A stretch of DNA of 64,000 bases from Acetofilamentum sp. (lineage in GTDB: Bacteria > Bacteroidota > Bacteroidia > Bacteroidales > DYOH01). Within the stretch, counting starts at the first letter, position 1; each line of letters begins with the position of its first letter. The DNA lies in NCBI GenBank assembly GCA_020720625.1, contig DYOH01000006.1, forward strand, positions 21,135-85,134, given 5' to 3'. Positions 49,819-60,159 of this stretch are shown one piece after another. The translations under genes and the position numbers were made by a program. The notes under the pieces are model-generated. The model was not told the DNA's origin and did no database searches. It worked only from the letters and a program-made list of their open reading frames with translations.

Positions 49819-50994
49819 ATGATAATAGATGAAGCAGATGTTGTGAAAAGGGTGGAAGAGTATTTTTTTTCATCAAAATTGCGTGAGATTGCCAATATGC
49901 GAAAACAAGGTATTCCGGTAATTAATCTCGGCATAGGTAGCCCTGATTCTCCTCCACATGTAAGTGTTTTGAATGCTATGCATGAAAGTCTTGATAATCC
50001 AGGGGCACATGGTTATCAGGCATATAAGGGTAACGAAAATTTGCTCGATTCTATGGCTAGCTGGTACAACAAGTTTTTTGGTTTACAATTAATTGGAAAT
50101 GAGCATTTCTTGCCGCTTAATGGTTCTAAAGAAGGAATTAGCTTTATTCTACATGCGTTTATCAATCCTGGCGATAAAGTTTTGATTCCTAATCCTGGTT
50201 ATCCTACATATACATCGGCTGCTTTGCTGCATTATGCCGAAGTAGATTATTATGCTTTACGTTCTGAAAATTACTATTATCCTGATTTTGATTTGCTCGA
50301 AAAGCAAATTACGCCGCGCACCAAAATTATTTTTCTCAATTATGCACACATGCCCACAGGGGCACCTGCTACTATCGAAGTTTTCGATAAGTTTGTTTCT
50401 TTGGCAAAAAAATATAAAATTCTGTTGGTAAACGATAATCCTTATATTTTTTTACATGATAAACAATTAAGCATTTTTGCGGTGGAGGGTGCAATGGATG
50501 TGGCAATTGAACTAAATTCACTAAGTAAATCGCATAATTTGGCCGGTTGGCGCGTAGGAATGGCTGTGGGGGCGCCTGATTATATAAAATTACTACTTAA
50601 AATGCGCAGCAATGCTAATTCGGGGCATTTTTTACCAATACAGCATGCTGCCATCGAAGCCATGAATTTGCCCGACGACTGGTATGCCGAGCAATTAGCG
50701 ATTTATAAACGTCGCAGAGAGATTATTTTTCCGCTTTTGCGTTTTATAGATGCTGAATTTATTGAAAATCAGGCAGGTATGTTCGTCTGGGCTAAAATTC
50801 CGAAACAATTTGATTCTGGCGCTGCTTTGGCCGATTTTATTCTTAAAAAGGCCTTTGTTTTTGTTACAGAAGGCGCAGTATTTGGCTCGGAAGGAGAACA
50901 ATATTTCCGAATTTCGTTGAGTATAAACGATAAAGAACTTTCGGACGCAGCCATGCGTATAAAAGATTTATGGCTAAAGGAGGGGTATAAATGA
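49819..50994 (+). CDS. Class I/II PLP-dependent aminotransferase (aromatic operon)
   Basis: INLGIGSPDSPPH, NPGYPTYTSA, NDNPYIFL, ELNSLSKSHNLAGWRVG. Confidence 0.93.
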   Translation: MIIDEADVVKRVEEYFFSSKLREIANMRKQGIPVINLGIGSPDSPPHVSVLNAMHESLDNPGAHGYQAYKGNENLLDSMASWYNKFFGLQLIGNEHFLPLNGSKEGISFILHAFINPGDKVLIPNPGYPTYTSAALLHYAEVDYYALRSENYYYPDFDLLEKQITPRTKIIFLNYAHMPTGAPATIEVFDKFVSLAKKYKILLVNDNPYIFLHDKQLSIFAVEGAMDVAIELNSLSKSHNLAGWRVGMAVGAPDYIKLLLKMRSNANSGHFLPIQHAAIEAMNLPDDWYAEQLAIYKRRREIIFPLLRFIDAEFIENQAGMFVWAKIPKQFDSGAALADFILKKAFVFVTEGAVFGSEGEQYFRISLSINDKELSDAAMRIKDLWLKEGYK

Positions 50995-51857
50995 TTGTTT
51001 CAATAATTGGTCTGGGTCTTATTGGGGGCTCTATAGCTATTGACCTGCGCAAAAGGGGCTTTGCTAATTCTTTGTTAGGCATGGATGCAAATACCGAGCA
51101 TGCCGCTAAGGCATTAGAATTGGGTTTGGTTGATTCTATTGTAGATCATTACGAGCAATTAAGATTTAGTGATATCATTATTCTTGCAGTGCCTGTTGAC
51201 GCTGCCATTGCTTTGTTGAACAATATTCTGCCACTCCTCGATAATCAGTTGCTTATTGATGTTGGTTCTACAAAAGAGCCTTTGATTAATGCTGTTAATG
51301 GGAATGAAAAAAGACATCTGTTTTTAGCTGCGCATCCAATGGCTGGTACCGAATTCTCTGGCCCACAGGCTGCTATTTCCGGTTTGTTCGACCAAAAAGC
51401 GGTGATTTTCTGTAACGCCGAAGAGACAGATACTAATTTGGTTTACTTAGCCGATGCTATGTTTGCCGCACTTAAGATGAGAAGAATTGATATGGATGCA
51501 AAAAGCCATGATATTCACGCAGCTTATGTTTCTCATATTTCTCATATTAGTTCTTTTGCATTGGCTTTGAGCGTTTTACATAAAGAGAAAGATGAGAGAA
51601 GTATTTTCGAAATGGCCAGTGGAGGTTTTGCATCTACTGTTCGATTAGCCAAAAGTTCTCCGGATATGTGGGCACCGATTTTTATGCAAAATCGAAAAAA
51701 TGTGCTCGAAGTATTAGACACTTATATTAATTATTTATACGATTTTAAATTAGCCATATTTAATCAGGATAAAGAGAGATTACTTTTTTTGATGAATAAA
51801 GCTAATGATATTAAACCTATACTGAATTTAAAAGAAAAATTAACTGTAAAACCTTAA
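50991..51857 (+). CDS. tyrA: Prephenate dehydrogenase
   Basis: IIGLGLIGGSIAIDLRKRG; AAHPMAGTEFSGP; SHISHISSFAL. Confidence 0.93.
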   Translation: MIVSIIGLGLIGGSIAIDLRKRGFANSLLGMDANTEHAAKALELGLVDSIVDHYEQLRFSDIIILAVPVDAAIALLNNILPLLDNQLLIDVGSTKEPLINAVNGNEKRHLFLAAHPMAGTEFSGPQAAISGLFDQKAVIFCNAEETDTNLVYLADAMFAALKMRRIDMDAKSHDIHAAYVSHISHISSFALALSVLHKEKDERSIFEMASGGFASTVRLAKSSPDMWAPIFMQNRKNVLEVLDTYINYLYDFKLAIFNQDKERLLFLMNKANDIKPILNLKEKLTVKP

Positions 51858-51869
51858 AATTATAGAAGA

Positions 51870-52970
51870 ATGACAAATTTAGATATTATTCCATTGAAAG
51901 ATTGGGGATTGAACACTCAAAGACCCCTTGTTATGGCTGGTCCTTGTAGTGCCGAAACTGAAGAACAAGTGCTTAAAATAGCTTCTCAACTCGATAAAAC
52001 TAAGGTAAATGTATATAGAGCCGGTATTTGGAAGCCCAGAACAAGGCCGAACTCTTTTGAAGGTGTTGGCAGTGTGGGTCTTCGCTGGCTTCAGCTCGTA
52101 AAGCAAGAATACGGATTGAAAACTGCCACAGAGGTAGCCAATGTAAAACATGTGTATGAAGCTCTTAAGGCTGGGATTGATGTTATCTGGATTGGTGCCC
52201 GAACTTCGGCAAATCCTTTTGCAGTTCAGGAAATTGCAGACTCTCTTCGTGGGGTGGATATTCCTGTTTTTGTAAAGAATCCTGTGAATCCGGATTTGGA
52301 ATTGTGGATTGGTGCTATTGAACGAATTCATCAGGCTGGAATTAGCAGGGTAGGGGCTATTCATCGTGGTTTTTCTTCTTACGATAAATCCAAGTACAGA
52401 AATACGCCGCATTGGCAAATTGCCATTGACTTAAAACGGAAATTGCCTCAAGTGCCATTAATTAATGACCCTTCGCATATTACGGGAAATGCCGATTTGA
52501 TTGAAGTTGTTTCTCAGAAAGCAATGGACTTGAATTTTGATGGTTTAATGATTGAAACTCATTGCAATCCTCCCAAAGCGTGGAGCGATGCCAAACAGCA
52601 AATTACCCCGTTTCGTTTACATGAGATTTTGAATAATTTGGTGCTTCGTAAAGAATATATCGATGGCTCGCTCATGGACGATACCTTGGAAGAATTGAGA
52701 GCAAAAATAGATTACCTTGACAATGAATTGCTTGAAGTGTTGTTGCACCGAATGGATATTGTTGCAAAAATTGGTGAATGGAAAAAACAACATGGCATTA
52801 GTATTTATCAATCTGCTCGTTTTGAAAGTATCATGGATGCCGCTCGTCTGAAATCTATGAACATAGGTTTAAAAGAAGATTTTGCCGAAATCATTTTTAA
52901 ATCGATTCATGAGGAGTCTATCAGTATTCAAACGGCTATTTTAAATTCGGTCTTGCTCAAAAATAAGTAA
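51870..52970 (+). CDS. Bifunctional 3-deoxy-7-phosphoheptulonate synthase / chorismate mutase type II
   Basis: VMAGPCSAETEEQVLKIA, YRAGIWKPRTRPNSFEG, NDPSHITG; C-term chorismate mutase LEELRAKIDYLDNELLEVLLHRMDIVAKIGEWK. Confidence 0.96.
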   Translation: MTNLDIIPLKDWGLNTQRPLVMAGPCSAETEEQVLKIASQLDKTKVNVYRAGIWKPRTRPNSFEGVGSVGLRWLQLVKQEYGLKTATEVANVKHVYEALKAGIDVIWIGARTSANPFAVQEIADSLRGVDIPVFVKNPVNPDLELWIGAIERIHQAGISRVGAIHRGFSSYDKSKYRNTPHWQIAIDLKRKLPQVPLINDPSHITGNADLIEVVSQKAMDLNFDGLMIETHCNPPKAWSDAKQQITPFRLHEILNNLVLRKEYIDGSLMDDTLEELRAKIDYLDNELLEVLLHRMDIVAKIGEWKKQHGISIYQSARFESIMDAARLKSMNIGLKEDFAEIIFKSIHEESISIQTAILNSVLLKNK

Positions 52971-52973
52971 ATA

Positions 52974-54224
52974 ATGCATACAAGCGAATACAAAACTATT
53001 TCCGGTTTTTTGCAAGGTAGTGTGGCTGCTCCGGCTTCTAAAAGTGTTTTGCAGCGTGCTGTGGCTGCCGCTTTTTTAGCCGGAGGCAAATCTACTTTAG
53101 ATGGTTATACTCATAGTAATGACGTAGATGTGGCCATTCAAATTATTCGTTCTTTGGGGGCAGATGTTACAATGAGTAATCAACAATTGAGCATTACCCG
53201 GAGTGCATTTGGGCGAAGCAATAAGATTTATACCGGTGAGTCTGGTTTGTCTACTCGCTTGTTTACTCCTTTGGCTGCCTTGACAGGAAATGAGATGCAT
53301 TTCTCTGGTAGTGGTAGTATTCTTAAGCGTTCCATGCAATTTATGGTAGAGGCATTAGCTCAGTTTGGTGTGGAAATGCATACCAATAATGGTTTTATGC
53401 CTTACACAATTAAAGGTAAGCTTCGGGCTGCCAAGGCTTATATCGATGGCTCTCAAAGTTCGCAACTTATTAGTGGCCTGCTAATGGCTTTGCCTTTACT
53501 TAACGACGATAGCTTTATCGAAGTTAACAATTTGGCTAGCAAGCCCTATATCGACCTTACTTTGCAGGTGATGAATGAATTTGGCGTTAAGGCCGAAAAC
53601 CTAAACTACCAATCTTTTTTTATTCCGGGGAATCAGCACTATGATTCTGCTAATTTTTGGGTCGAAGGCGATTGGAGTGGCGCCGCATTTTGGTTTGTGG
53701 CTGCTGCGATTAGTGGTGATATTCTAATTTCAGGATTGGATAATAATTCTATGCAGGCCGATAAGCGTATTTTAGAAGCCTTAGATTTAGCCGGTGTTGG
53801 GTATGCATTGCAAAATAAAGACTTTATTGTGAGGCAAGCTGAGATTAAACCATTTGTTTTTGATGCCACGCATTGTCCTGATTTATTTCCTCCATTGGCG
53901 GTTTTGGCGGCTTATGCAAACGGAAAATCTTCGATTAAAGGTGTCTCTCGTTTGTTCGGGAAGGAGAGTAATCGTGCTTTGGCTATTGCAAACGAATTTT
54001 TAAAACAGGGTATAAAAGTACATATCGATGGTGATGAGATGATTATTTGGGGCGGAAAAGTTAGTGGCGGACAAAATTTTGATGCACATAACGACCATCG
54101 CATGGCAATGGCTGGGGCAATTCTGACCCTTAAGGCAGAAAATCCTATTACGGTAGTGGGAGCGGATGCGGTGGCTAAATCGTATCCCGATTTTTTTAAT
54201 CATCTTAAATTATTACTCCATTAA
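52974..54224 (+). CDS. aroA: 3-phosphoshikimate 1-carboxyvinyltransferase
   Basis: GSVAAPASKSVLQRAVAAAFLAGG, DGSQSSQLISGLLMALP, DHRMAMAGAIL. Confidence 0.95.
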   Translation: MHTSEYKTISGFLQGSVAAPASKSVLQRAVAAAFLAGGKSTLDGYTHSNDVDVAIQIIRSLGADVTMSNQQLSITRSAFGRSNKIYTGESGLSTRLFTPLAALTGNEMHFSGSGSILKRSMQFMVEALAQFGVEMHTNNGFMPYTIKGKLRAAKAYIDGSQSSQLISGLLMALPLLNDDSFIEVNNLASKPYIDLTLQVMNEFGVKAENLNYQSFFIPGNQHYDSANFWVEGDWSGAAFWFVAAAISGDILISGLDNNSMQADKRILEALDLAGVGYALQNKDFIVRQAEIKPFVFDATHCPDLFPPLAVLAAYANGKSSIKGVSRLFGKESNRALAIANEFLKQGIKVHIDGDEMIIWGGKVSGGQNFDAHNDHRMAMAGAILTLKAENPITVVGADAVAKSYPDFFNHLKLLLH

Positions 54225-54596
54225 GCCTTTGTCCCGGAAAAGCATAAGTATAGCTGAATGTGGGAGAATAACATATTTTTGTTTGTTGATTTCGATGGGG
54301 AAGGAGCCTGTTTGTAAATAAACTGCCAAATCCCCTACCTTGGCTTGCAGTGGTATATATTTCGATTCTTCGCTTCCTGCTTTCCATGGTTCATCATACT
54401 CCTGATTGTTGGGAATAGGATAGCCCGGCCCAACTTTCACAATGTAACCCGAATAAATGTTTTCTTTTTCCTGAATGCCCGGCGGGAGATATAGTCCGGA
54501 TTTTGTTTTTTCCATTGGAGATTTTGGTTGAATAAGCACTTTATCGCCAATCATCAATACATCTTCAAGAGATTGTTTATCAAATCCTAATGACAT
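54213..54596 (-). CDS. GroES-family co-chaperone (stand-alone)
   Basis: VLMIGDKVLIQPKSPMEKTKSGLYLPPG; VGDLAVY; YVILPHSAIL. Confidence 0.85.
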   Translation of the reverse strand: MSLGFDKQSLEDVLMIGDKVLIQPKSPMEKTKSGLYLPPGIQEKENIYSGYIVKVGPGYPIPNNQEYDEPWKAGSEESKYIPLQAKVGDLAVYLQTGSFPIEINKQKYVILPHSAILMLFRDKGLME

Positions 54597-54606
54597 GATT
54601 TTTCTA

Positions 54607-55569
54607 TTATAAAAATATTTCTAGTAATTCTAAACCTGAGGTTTCTATTTTTATCATACTTAGTTCGGCTGGTATGAGCAATGTTTCACCTTTCTTTAAT
54701 TCTATATGGTAATTATTTTCATCAGAAATTATCCCTTCGCCGCTGACTGCCATGAAAATTACAAACGAATCTAATGCAGCGTAATCCCTAGTAATTGCTT
54801 TTGATATTTGCATATAGTTTGTTGAGAAATTGGGTGTGCGGTTAATTTCATTTATCTCATTTGTCTCTCGGGAATAGCTTATTGGTTTTATTGGGGCTAA
54901 CTCAAAATGAATGGCATCTAAAGCCAATTCTTTATGTAGTTCCCTCGTTTCACCTTTTTCGTCTGTTCTGTCCCAATCGTAAATCCGATAGGTAATATCT
55001 GATGTTTGCTGAATTTCGGCCAATAAAACTCCTTTTCCGATGGAATGAACTCTTCCGGCACAAATTTCATATATATTACGTGGTTCTAATTCTTCTTTAT
55101 AAATGAAATCTTTTATATTGCTTACATTTAAGTAATTATCTTTGTTAATTCCCGTAGAAAAACCAAAATATAAGCCCGCATTTTCTTCGGCTTGCATTAT
55201 GAACCACATTTCGTTTTTGCCGTAGGCCTGATGTCGTTCTTTGGCCAATTTGTCGTCGGGATGAACTTGTATGGAAAGATCGTCGTTTGCATCAATAAAT
55301 TTAATAAGAATTGGAAATTCAATGCCGTATTTTTCATAAACTTTATCTCCTAGCAAGTCACCCATATATATTTCTACCAATTCATTTAGGGCGTTACCGG
55401 CTAAAAATCCGTTTTCAACCACCGAAATATTGTCTTCTACGGCCGAAATTTCCCAACTTTCACCAATTTTTTTGTCTAATGGGAGGTCTTTATTTAATAT
55501 TGTATTTAATTTTTGTCCACCCCATATTTTTTCTTTATAAATGGGTCTAAATTTTAACGGATAAAGCAT
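54607..55569 (-). CDS. manA: Mannose-6-phosphate isomerase, class I-like
   Basis: LYPLKFRPIYKEKIWGGQKL, ESWEISA, IDANDDLSIQVHPDDKLA, KNEMWFIM. Confidence 0.95.
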   Translation of the reverse strand: MLYPLKFRPIYKEKIWGGQKLNTILNKDLPLDKKIGESWEISAVEDNISVVENGFLAGNALNELVEIYMGDLLGDKVYEKYGIEFPILIKFIDANDDLSIQVHPDDKLAKERHQAYGKNEMWFIMQAEENAGLYFGFSTGINKDNYLNVSNIKDFIYKEELEPRNIYEICAGRVHSIGKGVLLAEIQQTSDITYRIYDWDRTDEKGETRELHKELALDAIHFELAPIKPISYSRETNEINEINRTPNFSTNYMQISKAITRDYAALDSFVIFMAVSGEGIISDENNYHIELKKGETLLIPAELSMIKIETSGLELLEIFL

Positions 55570-55594
55570 ATTCTGTAATTTAAAATACAAATTT

Positions 55595-56392
55595 ATGATA
55601 GTTTTTTCCAATGCCAAAATAAATCTCGGTCTAAGGGTTAAAGAGAAACGTCCGGACAAATATCATAATATCGAAACGATTTTTTATCCTTTGCCTCTGT
55701 TTGATATTATCGAATTTTTTGAATCGGATCATGATGAAATAATTGAGTCTGGGTTTAGTACTAACTGTCATTATGCTGATAATCTTATATTTAAAACTCT
55801 GGTGCTTTTCCGTAAGCATGCGGATATACCCTTTTTTCGTATTCATCTACATAAGCAAATACCCGTGGGTGCTGGTTTGGGTGGTGGTTCGGGCAATGCT
55901 GCAGCAACCATGCTTTTTTTAAATTCCTACCTTTCTCTGGGTTTCGATTCTGTTTCTTTAACTAATTTTGCGCTGGCTTTGGGAAGCGATGTTCCCTTCT
56001 TTTTGCATAATAGGCCATCTAAAGCGTATGGAAGAGGCGAAATTTTAGAATTCTTAGATTTTTCTTTGAAAGGATATTGGATTTTTGTCGTTTTCACCGG
56101 ATTATTCGTTTCTACTGGCGCTGCTTTTAATCAAATTCAGGAAAAAAAAGCCAAGCCGAATTGGCAAAATTTGAGTAATTATTGTTTCGATTCGGTAAAT
56201 GATTTTGAAGGCTACATTTTTAAACAATATCCTGAAATTGAACATATAAAAAATAATTTGCTACTGGCTGGCGCCGATGTGGCTGCTTTAAGTGGAAGTG
56301 GGTCTTCGGTTTTTGGTATTTTTAACCAAAAACCGAAGGTTTCAATTATTGAAAATTGCTACTTTTGTCGTTTATTTTTTATCTCTTTTTAG
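55595..56392 (+). CDS. ispE: 4-diphosphocytidyl-2-C-methyl-D-erythritol kinase
   Basis: NAKINLGLRVKEKRPDKYHNIETIFYPL, IPVGAGLGGGSGNAAATM, LSGSGSSVFGIF. Confidence 0.96.
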   Translation: MIVFSNAKINLGLRVKEKRPDKYHNIETIFYPLPLFDIIEFFESDHDEIIESGFSTNCHYADNLIFKTLVLFRKHADIPFFRIHLHKQIPVGAGLGGGSGNAAATMLFLNSYLSLGFDSVSLTNFALALGSDVPFFLHNRPSKAYGRGEILEFLDFSLKGYWIFVVFTGLFVSTGAAFNQIQEKKAKPNWQNLSNYCFDSVNDFEGYIFKQYPEIEHIKNNLLLAGADVAALSGSGSSVFGIFNQKPKVSIIENCYFCRLFFISF

Positions 56393-56393
56393 T

Positions 56394-56708
56394 ATGATAT
56401 TCTCCTTTGTTATTGTAGCTGTGCTTGTTTTTTTTGTAAATATTCCCTTTGGATATTGGCGTTCTAATGTAAAAAAATTTTCCTTACAATGGGTTTTGGC
56501 AATTCATTTACCTGTTCCATTTGTAATTATAATGCGCGAATCATTTCAATTGGGATACCATTGGTCTAGGTATCCGCTAATGATTATGGCTTTTTTTGGT
56601 GGCCAGTTTGCAGGTAAAAAAATATATTCATTTTTGTTATGCCGTCTGGAAAAGATGCCTGGTTCTTGCCTTGTCATGGATTTGGTCCGTAGCAAGAAAA
56701 AAGTTTAA
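56394..56708 (+). CDS. Conserved hypothetical membrane protein
   Basis: ATG 2 nt after ispE stop; hydrophobic segments; 104 aa. Confidence 0.7.
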   Translation: MIFSFVIVAVLVFFVNIPFGYWRSNVKKFSLQWVLAIHLPVPFVIIMRESFQLGYHWSRYPLMIMAFFGGQFAGKKIYSFLLCRLEKMPGSCLVMDLVRSKKKV

Positions 56709-56709
56709 T

Positions 56710-57222
56710 TTATTTGTACCAGGATGCATATTTGATATAATTATTGGCAATTCTATTTATTTCACCATCCAACAGGTTTTCGTCTATTTCTTTAACTCTT
56801 TTGGCCGGAATTCCGGCATAAACGCCACCTTTGGTAAGATGCATTCCTTTTGTAACAACTGCGCCTGCAGCTACCACACAATGGCTTTCTATTATGGCGT
56901 CGTCGAGTATTATTGCACCTATGCCAATAAGTACATTATCGTGAATAGTGCATCCGTGAACTACGGCGTTATGTGCTATCGAAACATTATTGCCTATATT
57001 TGTTGGCGATTTTAAGTAGGTGGCATGCACGGTGGCATTGTCTTGGATGTTTACTTTATTGCCTATTTTTATGCTATGTACATCGCCACGGATAACCGCA
57101 CTATACCAAACTGAGCATTGGTTTCCCATTTCCACTTCGCCTACTATAACGGCATTTTCCGCTAAAAAGCAATCTTTGCCAAATATGGGTCCTTTTCCGT
57201 TTATTGTTTTTATTATGGCCAT
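56710..57222 (-). CDS. Gamma carbonic anhydrase / hexapeptide repeat protein
   Basis: CSVWYSAVIRGDVHSIKIGNKVNIQDNATVHAT, IAHNAVVHGCTI. Confidence 0.94.
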   Translation of the reverse strand: MAIIKTINGKGPIFGKDCFLAENAVIVGEVEMGNQCSVWYSAVIRGDVHSIKIGNKVNIQDNATVHATYLKSPTNIGNNVSIAHNAVVHGCTIHDNVLIGIGAIILDDAIIESHCVVAAGAVVTKGMHLTKGGVYAGIPAKRVKEIDENLLDGEINRIANNYIKYASWYK

Positions 57223-57455
57223 TGTATAAGTTTTTTATTACAAAAGTATAATTTCTTTCTTATTTATTGCAAATAATTATATTATGTTAAGTTGCCTGTT
57301 TTTTATTGTTTTGCTTAGGGGAGAGGATACTTTTTGATGCTATTTTTAAATGTTTTTTTTGATTCTAATGTTTATATTTCCCCTATTTTTTTCTTCAAGT
57401 TTATGGCTAATTTTATAGAGTTTTAAAAATACTGTTTTAATTTGATAAATATATT

Positions 57456-58355
57456 ATGTTAAGTGTATGTATTCCTATATACAATAGGGGTGTAATTAAT
57501 CTTGCTTCCGAAGTGAAGAAGCAAAAAGATGCCATTTCCGAAAAAATTGAAATTATATGTATTGATGATGCATCGGAGATTTTATTTAAAAATATAAATA
57601 AGGATATTTTGACCATTGCAGACAGGTATATTGAACTAGAGTTAAATGTAGGACGGGCTGCTATAAGAAATTTGTTTCTGAATTATGTTCAAAATGAATA
57701 TTTATTATTTTTAGATGCTGATTCGTTAATAATCAAGAAAGATTTTTTAAAAACATATATTGATAAATTAAAATTATCGGAAATTGATGTTGTTTTCGGA
57801 GGTCGGGTTTACCCGTCCGAATGTTTTGATACAAACCGGATACTTAGGTTTAAGTATGGGATTTTTAGAGAATCAAAATCACTTCAGCAGAGGTTATTAA
57901 GTCCATATCTTAGTTTTCAGACTAATAATTTTTTGATTAGAAGGGATGTGCTTGACATGAACAGATTTAATGAGCAACTGAAGCAATACGGACATGAGGA
58001 TACATTGTTTGCCCTAATTTTAAAAAGGAACCATATAAATGTGGAGCATATTGATAATGTTGTTTTGAATGATGAACTTGAGACAAATAGTGAGTTTCTC
58101 TATAAAACGGAACAGGCAGTGCAAAACTTAACTATTTTGATGAAATACCTCTCCCCGACTGAAATATTGGATATTAACCTAATCCGGTATTCTAAACGCT
58201 TTCATTTTTTTTTGAATTTATCTACTTTTTGGGGTGTTTATTTAATGAAATTTTTGCGATGGTATTTATCTGTTTATAGATTTTTGAATGTGCCATTTCT
58301 TAATTTGTATAAATTACTGTACTTTAATATGATATATCGGACTATGAAAAACTAA
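57456..58355 (+). CDS. Glycosyltransferase family 2
   Basis: LSVCIPIYNRGVINLASEV, IDDASE, YLLFLDADSLIIK. Confidence 0.88.
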   Translation: MLSVCIPIYNRGVINLASEVKKQKDAISEKIEIICIDDASEILFKNINKDILTIADRYIELELNVGRAAIRNLFLNYVQNEYLLFLDADSLIIKKDFLKTYIDKLKLSEIDVVFGGRVYPSECFDTNRILRFKYGIFRESKSLQQRLLSPYLSFQTNNFLIRRDVLDMNRFNEQLKQYGHEDTLFALILKRNHINVEHIDNVVLNDELETNSEFLYKTEQAVQNLTILMKYLSPTEILDINLIRYSKRFHFFLNLSTFWGVYLMKFLRWYLSVYRFLNVPFLNLYKLLYFNMIYRTMKN

Positions 58356-58392
58356 TCCCGATAAAATGATATCCGTATCAGGATTAGTTTTA
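58351..58392. terminator. Bidirectional terminator between convergent genes
   Basis: ACTAATCC...GGATTAGT TTT. Confidence 0.7.
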
Positions 58393-58398
58393 GGTGTT

Positions 58399-60138
58399 TT
58401 ATCCGAAAATCTGCCTTTTTATGGCTCTTGAGATGAATCGCACTTTCTCCGAAAAGCTAAATCGACCCAAGTTTGTCATCACAACTCCTTTAGTCATATT
58501 GGTTTTTTTGCTGTAATCTATCACAACGTCTACTACAACTACTTTTTTCTGTTGTTTTGCTATATCAAAAGCTTTTTTGAGTGTTTCATCAATGGCAAAA
58601 TCATTCGGCATAAGTAAATATTCTGCTCCACAAGCATCTGCTATTCCTTTTATGTTGAATTGTCCGAGTACTGTGGCTGTTTTTCTGTTGAGCGGAATTT
58701 TTTGAAATTGGGAAATCTGCCCAAGTTCGCCATCGTTAAAAACAAAATATACTACTTCTTGCTCATACATTACTGCCGTTAGCATTTCCATTCCTGTCAT
58801 CAAAAATCCACCATCGCCAACAATGCCAATAACTTGTTTGTTTGGATTTGCCATTTTTGCACCTATGGCTGCCGGCACACAAAAGCCCATACAGTTAAAA
58901 TCCGTGGGTGATACAAAATGCCGGGATTTATCAACTGAAAGAAGTTCTGTGGCGAGATATGTGTGGTTTCCATCGTCTACAATAAAAATGCTATCCTTAC
59001 TTGTAAGTTTGTTAAGTGCTTCGAAAAAGAATCCGGGGCTTACTTTTTGGTTCTGCTTTTCTTTTTTCCAGGTTTGTACATAGTTAAGCTTTTCGGTTTT
59101 TATTAAATCTTGCAGTTTATTTATAGATTCAGAATTTTTATTTGGAGAATTTTTTAGTTTTTGGGCAATTTTTTCACAAATTTCAAATGAATCGCCTTCT
59201 AAAGTTATTTTGGCCGGATAGTTTTTGTGAAAAACTTCAGGATTTATGTCGATGTGAATGAGATTTTCGGGTACAACAGCTCCAAAGCTACCTGTGCCAA
59301 TTTCTGAAAATCTAACACCAACAGCAAGCATTGCATCGCAGTTTTTAAAAGCTTTTTGAGACGCCGGTACTGAGTTTGCGCCAAATCCAAAACCTGTATG
59401 AAGCGGATGGGATGCCGGAAAGGATGCTTTTCCTTGCAAAGTTGTTGAAACGGGGGCATTTAATTTTTCGGCAATTTCAATGATAGATTTTGTTGCTTCT
59501 GCAGCTCCCCAACCAACGTAAATTCCCGGATTTTTTGCTTTTAGAAGCAATTCAACAGCTTTTTCAATATCGCTTTGGGTGTAGCGTTGCACTTTTTGCG
59601 GTTTTTGGTAGCTGGGCATCTCGCTTACTTCGCCTTGAAACATTTGAATTTCTACCGGAATTTCAACAAAAACTGGTCCGGGTTCGCCTTCGGTAGCTAA
59701 TTGATAGGCCTTATAGATGCTTGGGATTATTTCCTTGTGTGTGCTTATTAAAAAATATCCCTTGGTAATTTCATTTACCAGATTTCCTTGGTTCATTTGG
59801 TGCAATTGATAGCTGCGTCCGCTGTCTTTTCTTGTGCCTCCTGAGATAATGAGCATCGGAATACCATCTAAGAAAGCCTCGCCAATTCCGCTCATGGCAT
59901 TGGTAGTGCCTGCTGCTGGCACAATCACCAGTGTTCCGGTTTGCTCAGATGTGGCCGATACGCCAATGGCCATAAATGCTGCACCACCTTCGTGTGTTAC
60001 AAGTATTGGTGTAATTTTTTCTGAATTATTCAGTTCATCGTATATCTCGGTGTTGTGAACTCCCGGAATGCCAAATGTGTATTTTATTCCGATTTCTTCG
60101 AGTGCATGAACCACCAATTTTGCTCCGGTTTTTTTCAT
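58399..60138 (-). CDS. Thiamine pyrophosphate-dependent enzyme (acetolactate synthase large-subunit-like)
   Basis: YTFGIPGVHN, VTHEGGAAFMAIG, GPVFVEIPVEIQ, GDGGFLMTGMEMLTAV. Confidence 0.9.
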   Translation of the reverse strand: MKKTGAKLVVHALEEIGIKYTFGIPGVHNTEIYDELNNSEKITPILVTHEGGAAFMAIGVSATSEQTGTLVIVPAAGTTNAMSGIGEAFLDGIPMLIISGGTRKDSGRSYQLHQMNQGNLVNEITKGYFLISTHKEIIPSIYKAYQLATEGEPGPVFVEIPVEIQMFQGEVSEMPSYQKPQKVQRYTQSDIEKAVELLLKAKNPGIYVGWGAAEATKSIIEIAEKLNAPVSTTLQGKASFPASHPLHTGFGFGANSVPASQKAFKNCDAMLAVGVRFSEIGTGSFGAVVPENLIHIDINPEVFHKNYPAKITLEGDSFEICEKIAQKLKNSPNKNSESINKLQDLIKTEKLNYVQTWKKEKQNQKVSPGFFFEALNKLTSKDSIFIVDDGNHTYLATELLSVDKSRHFVSPTDFNCMGFCVPAAIGAKMANPNKQVIGIVGDGGFLMTGMEMLTAVMYEQEVVYFVFNDGELGQISQFQKIPLNRKTATVLGQFNIKGIADACGAEYLLMPNDFAIDETLKKAFDIAKQQKKVVVVDVVIDYSKKTNMTKGVVMTNLGRFSFSEKVRFISRAIKRQIFG

Positions 60139-60159
60139 CTTTTTATTGTTTTATTTTTG

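Noticed and set aside
51879-52418. 179-aa minus-strand ORF antisense to the DAHP synthase/chorismate mutase gene
   Set aside because: Shadow ORF of a strongly supported gene; no motif, no separate promoter evident.
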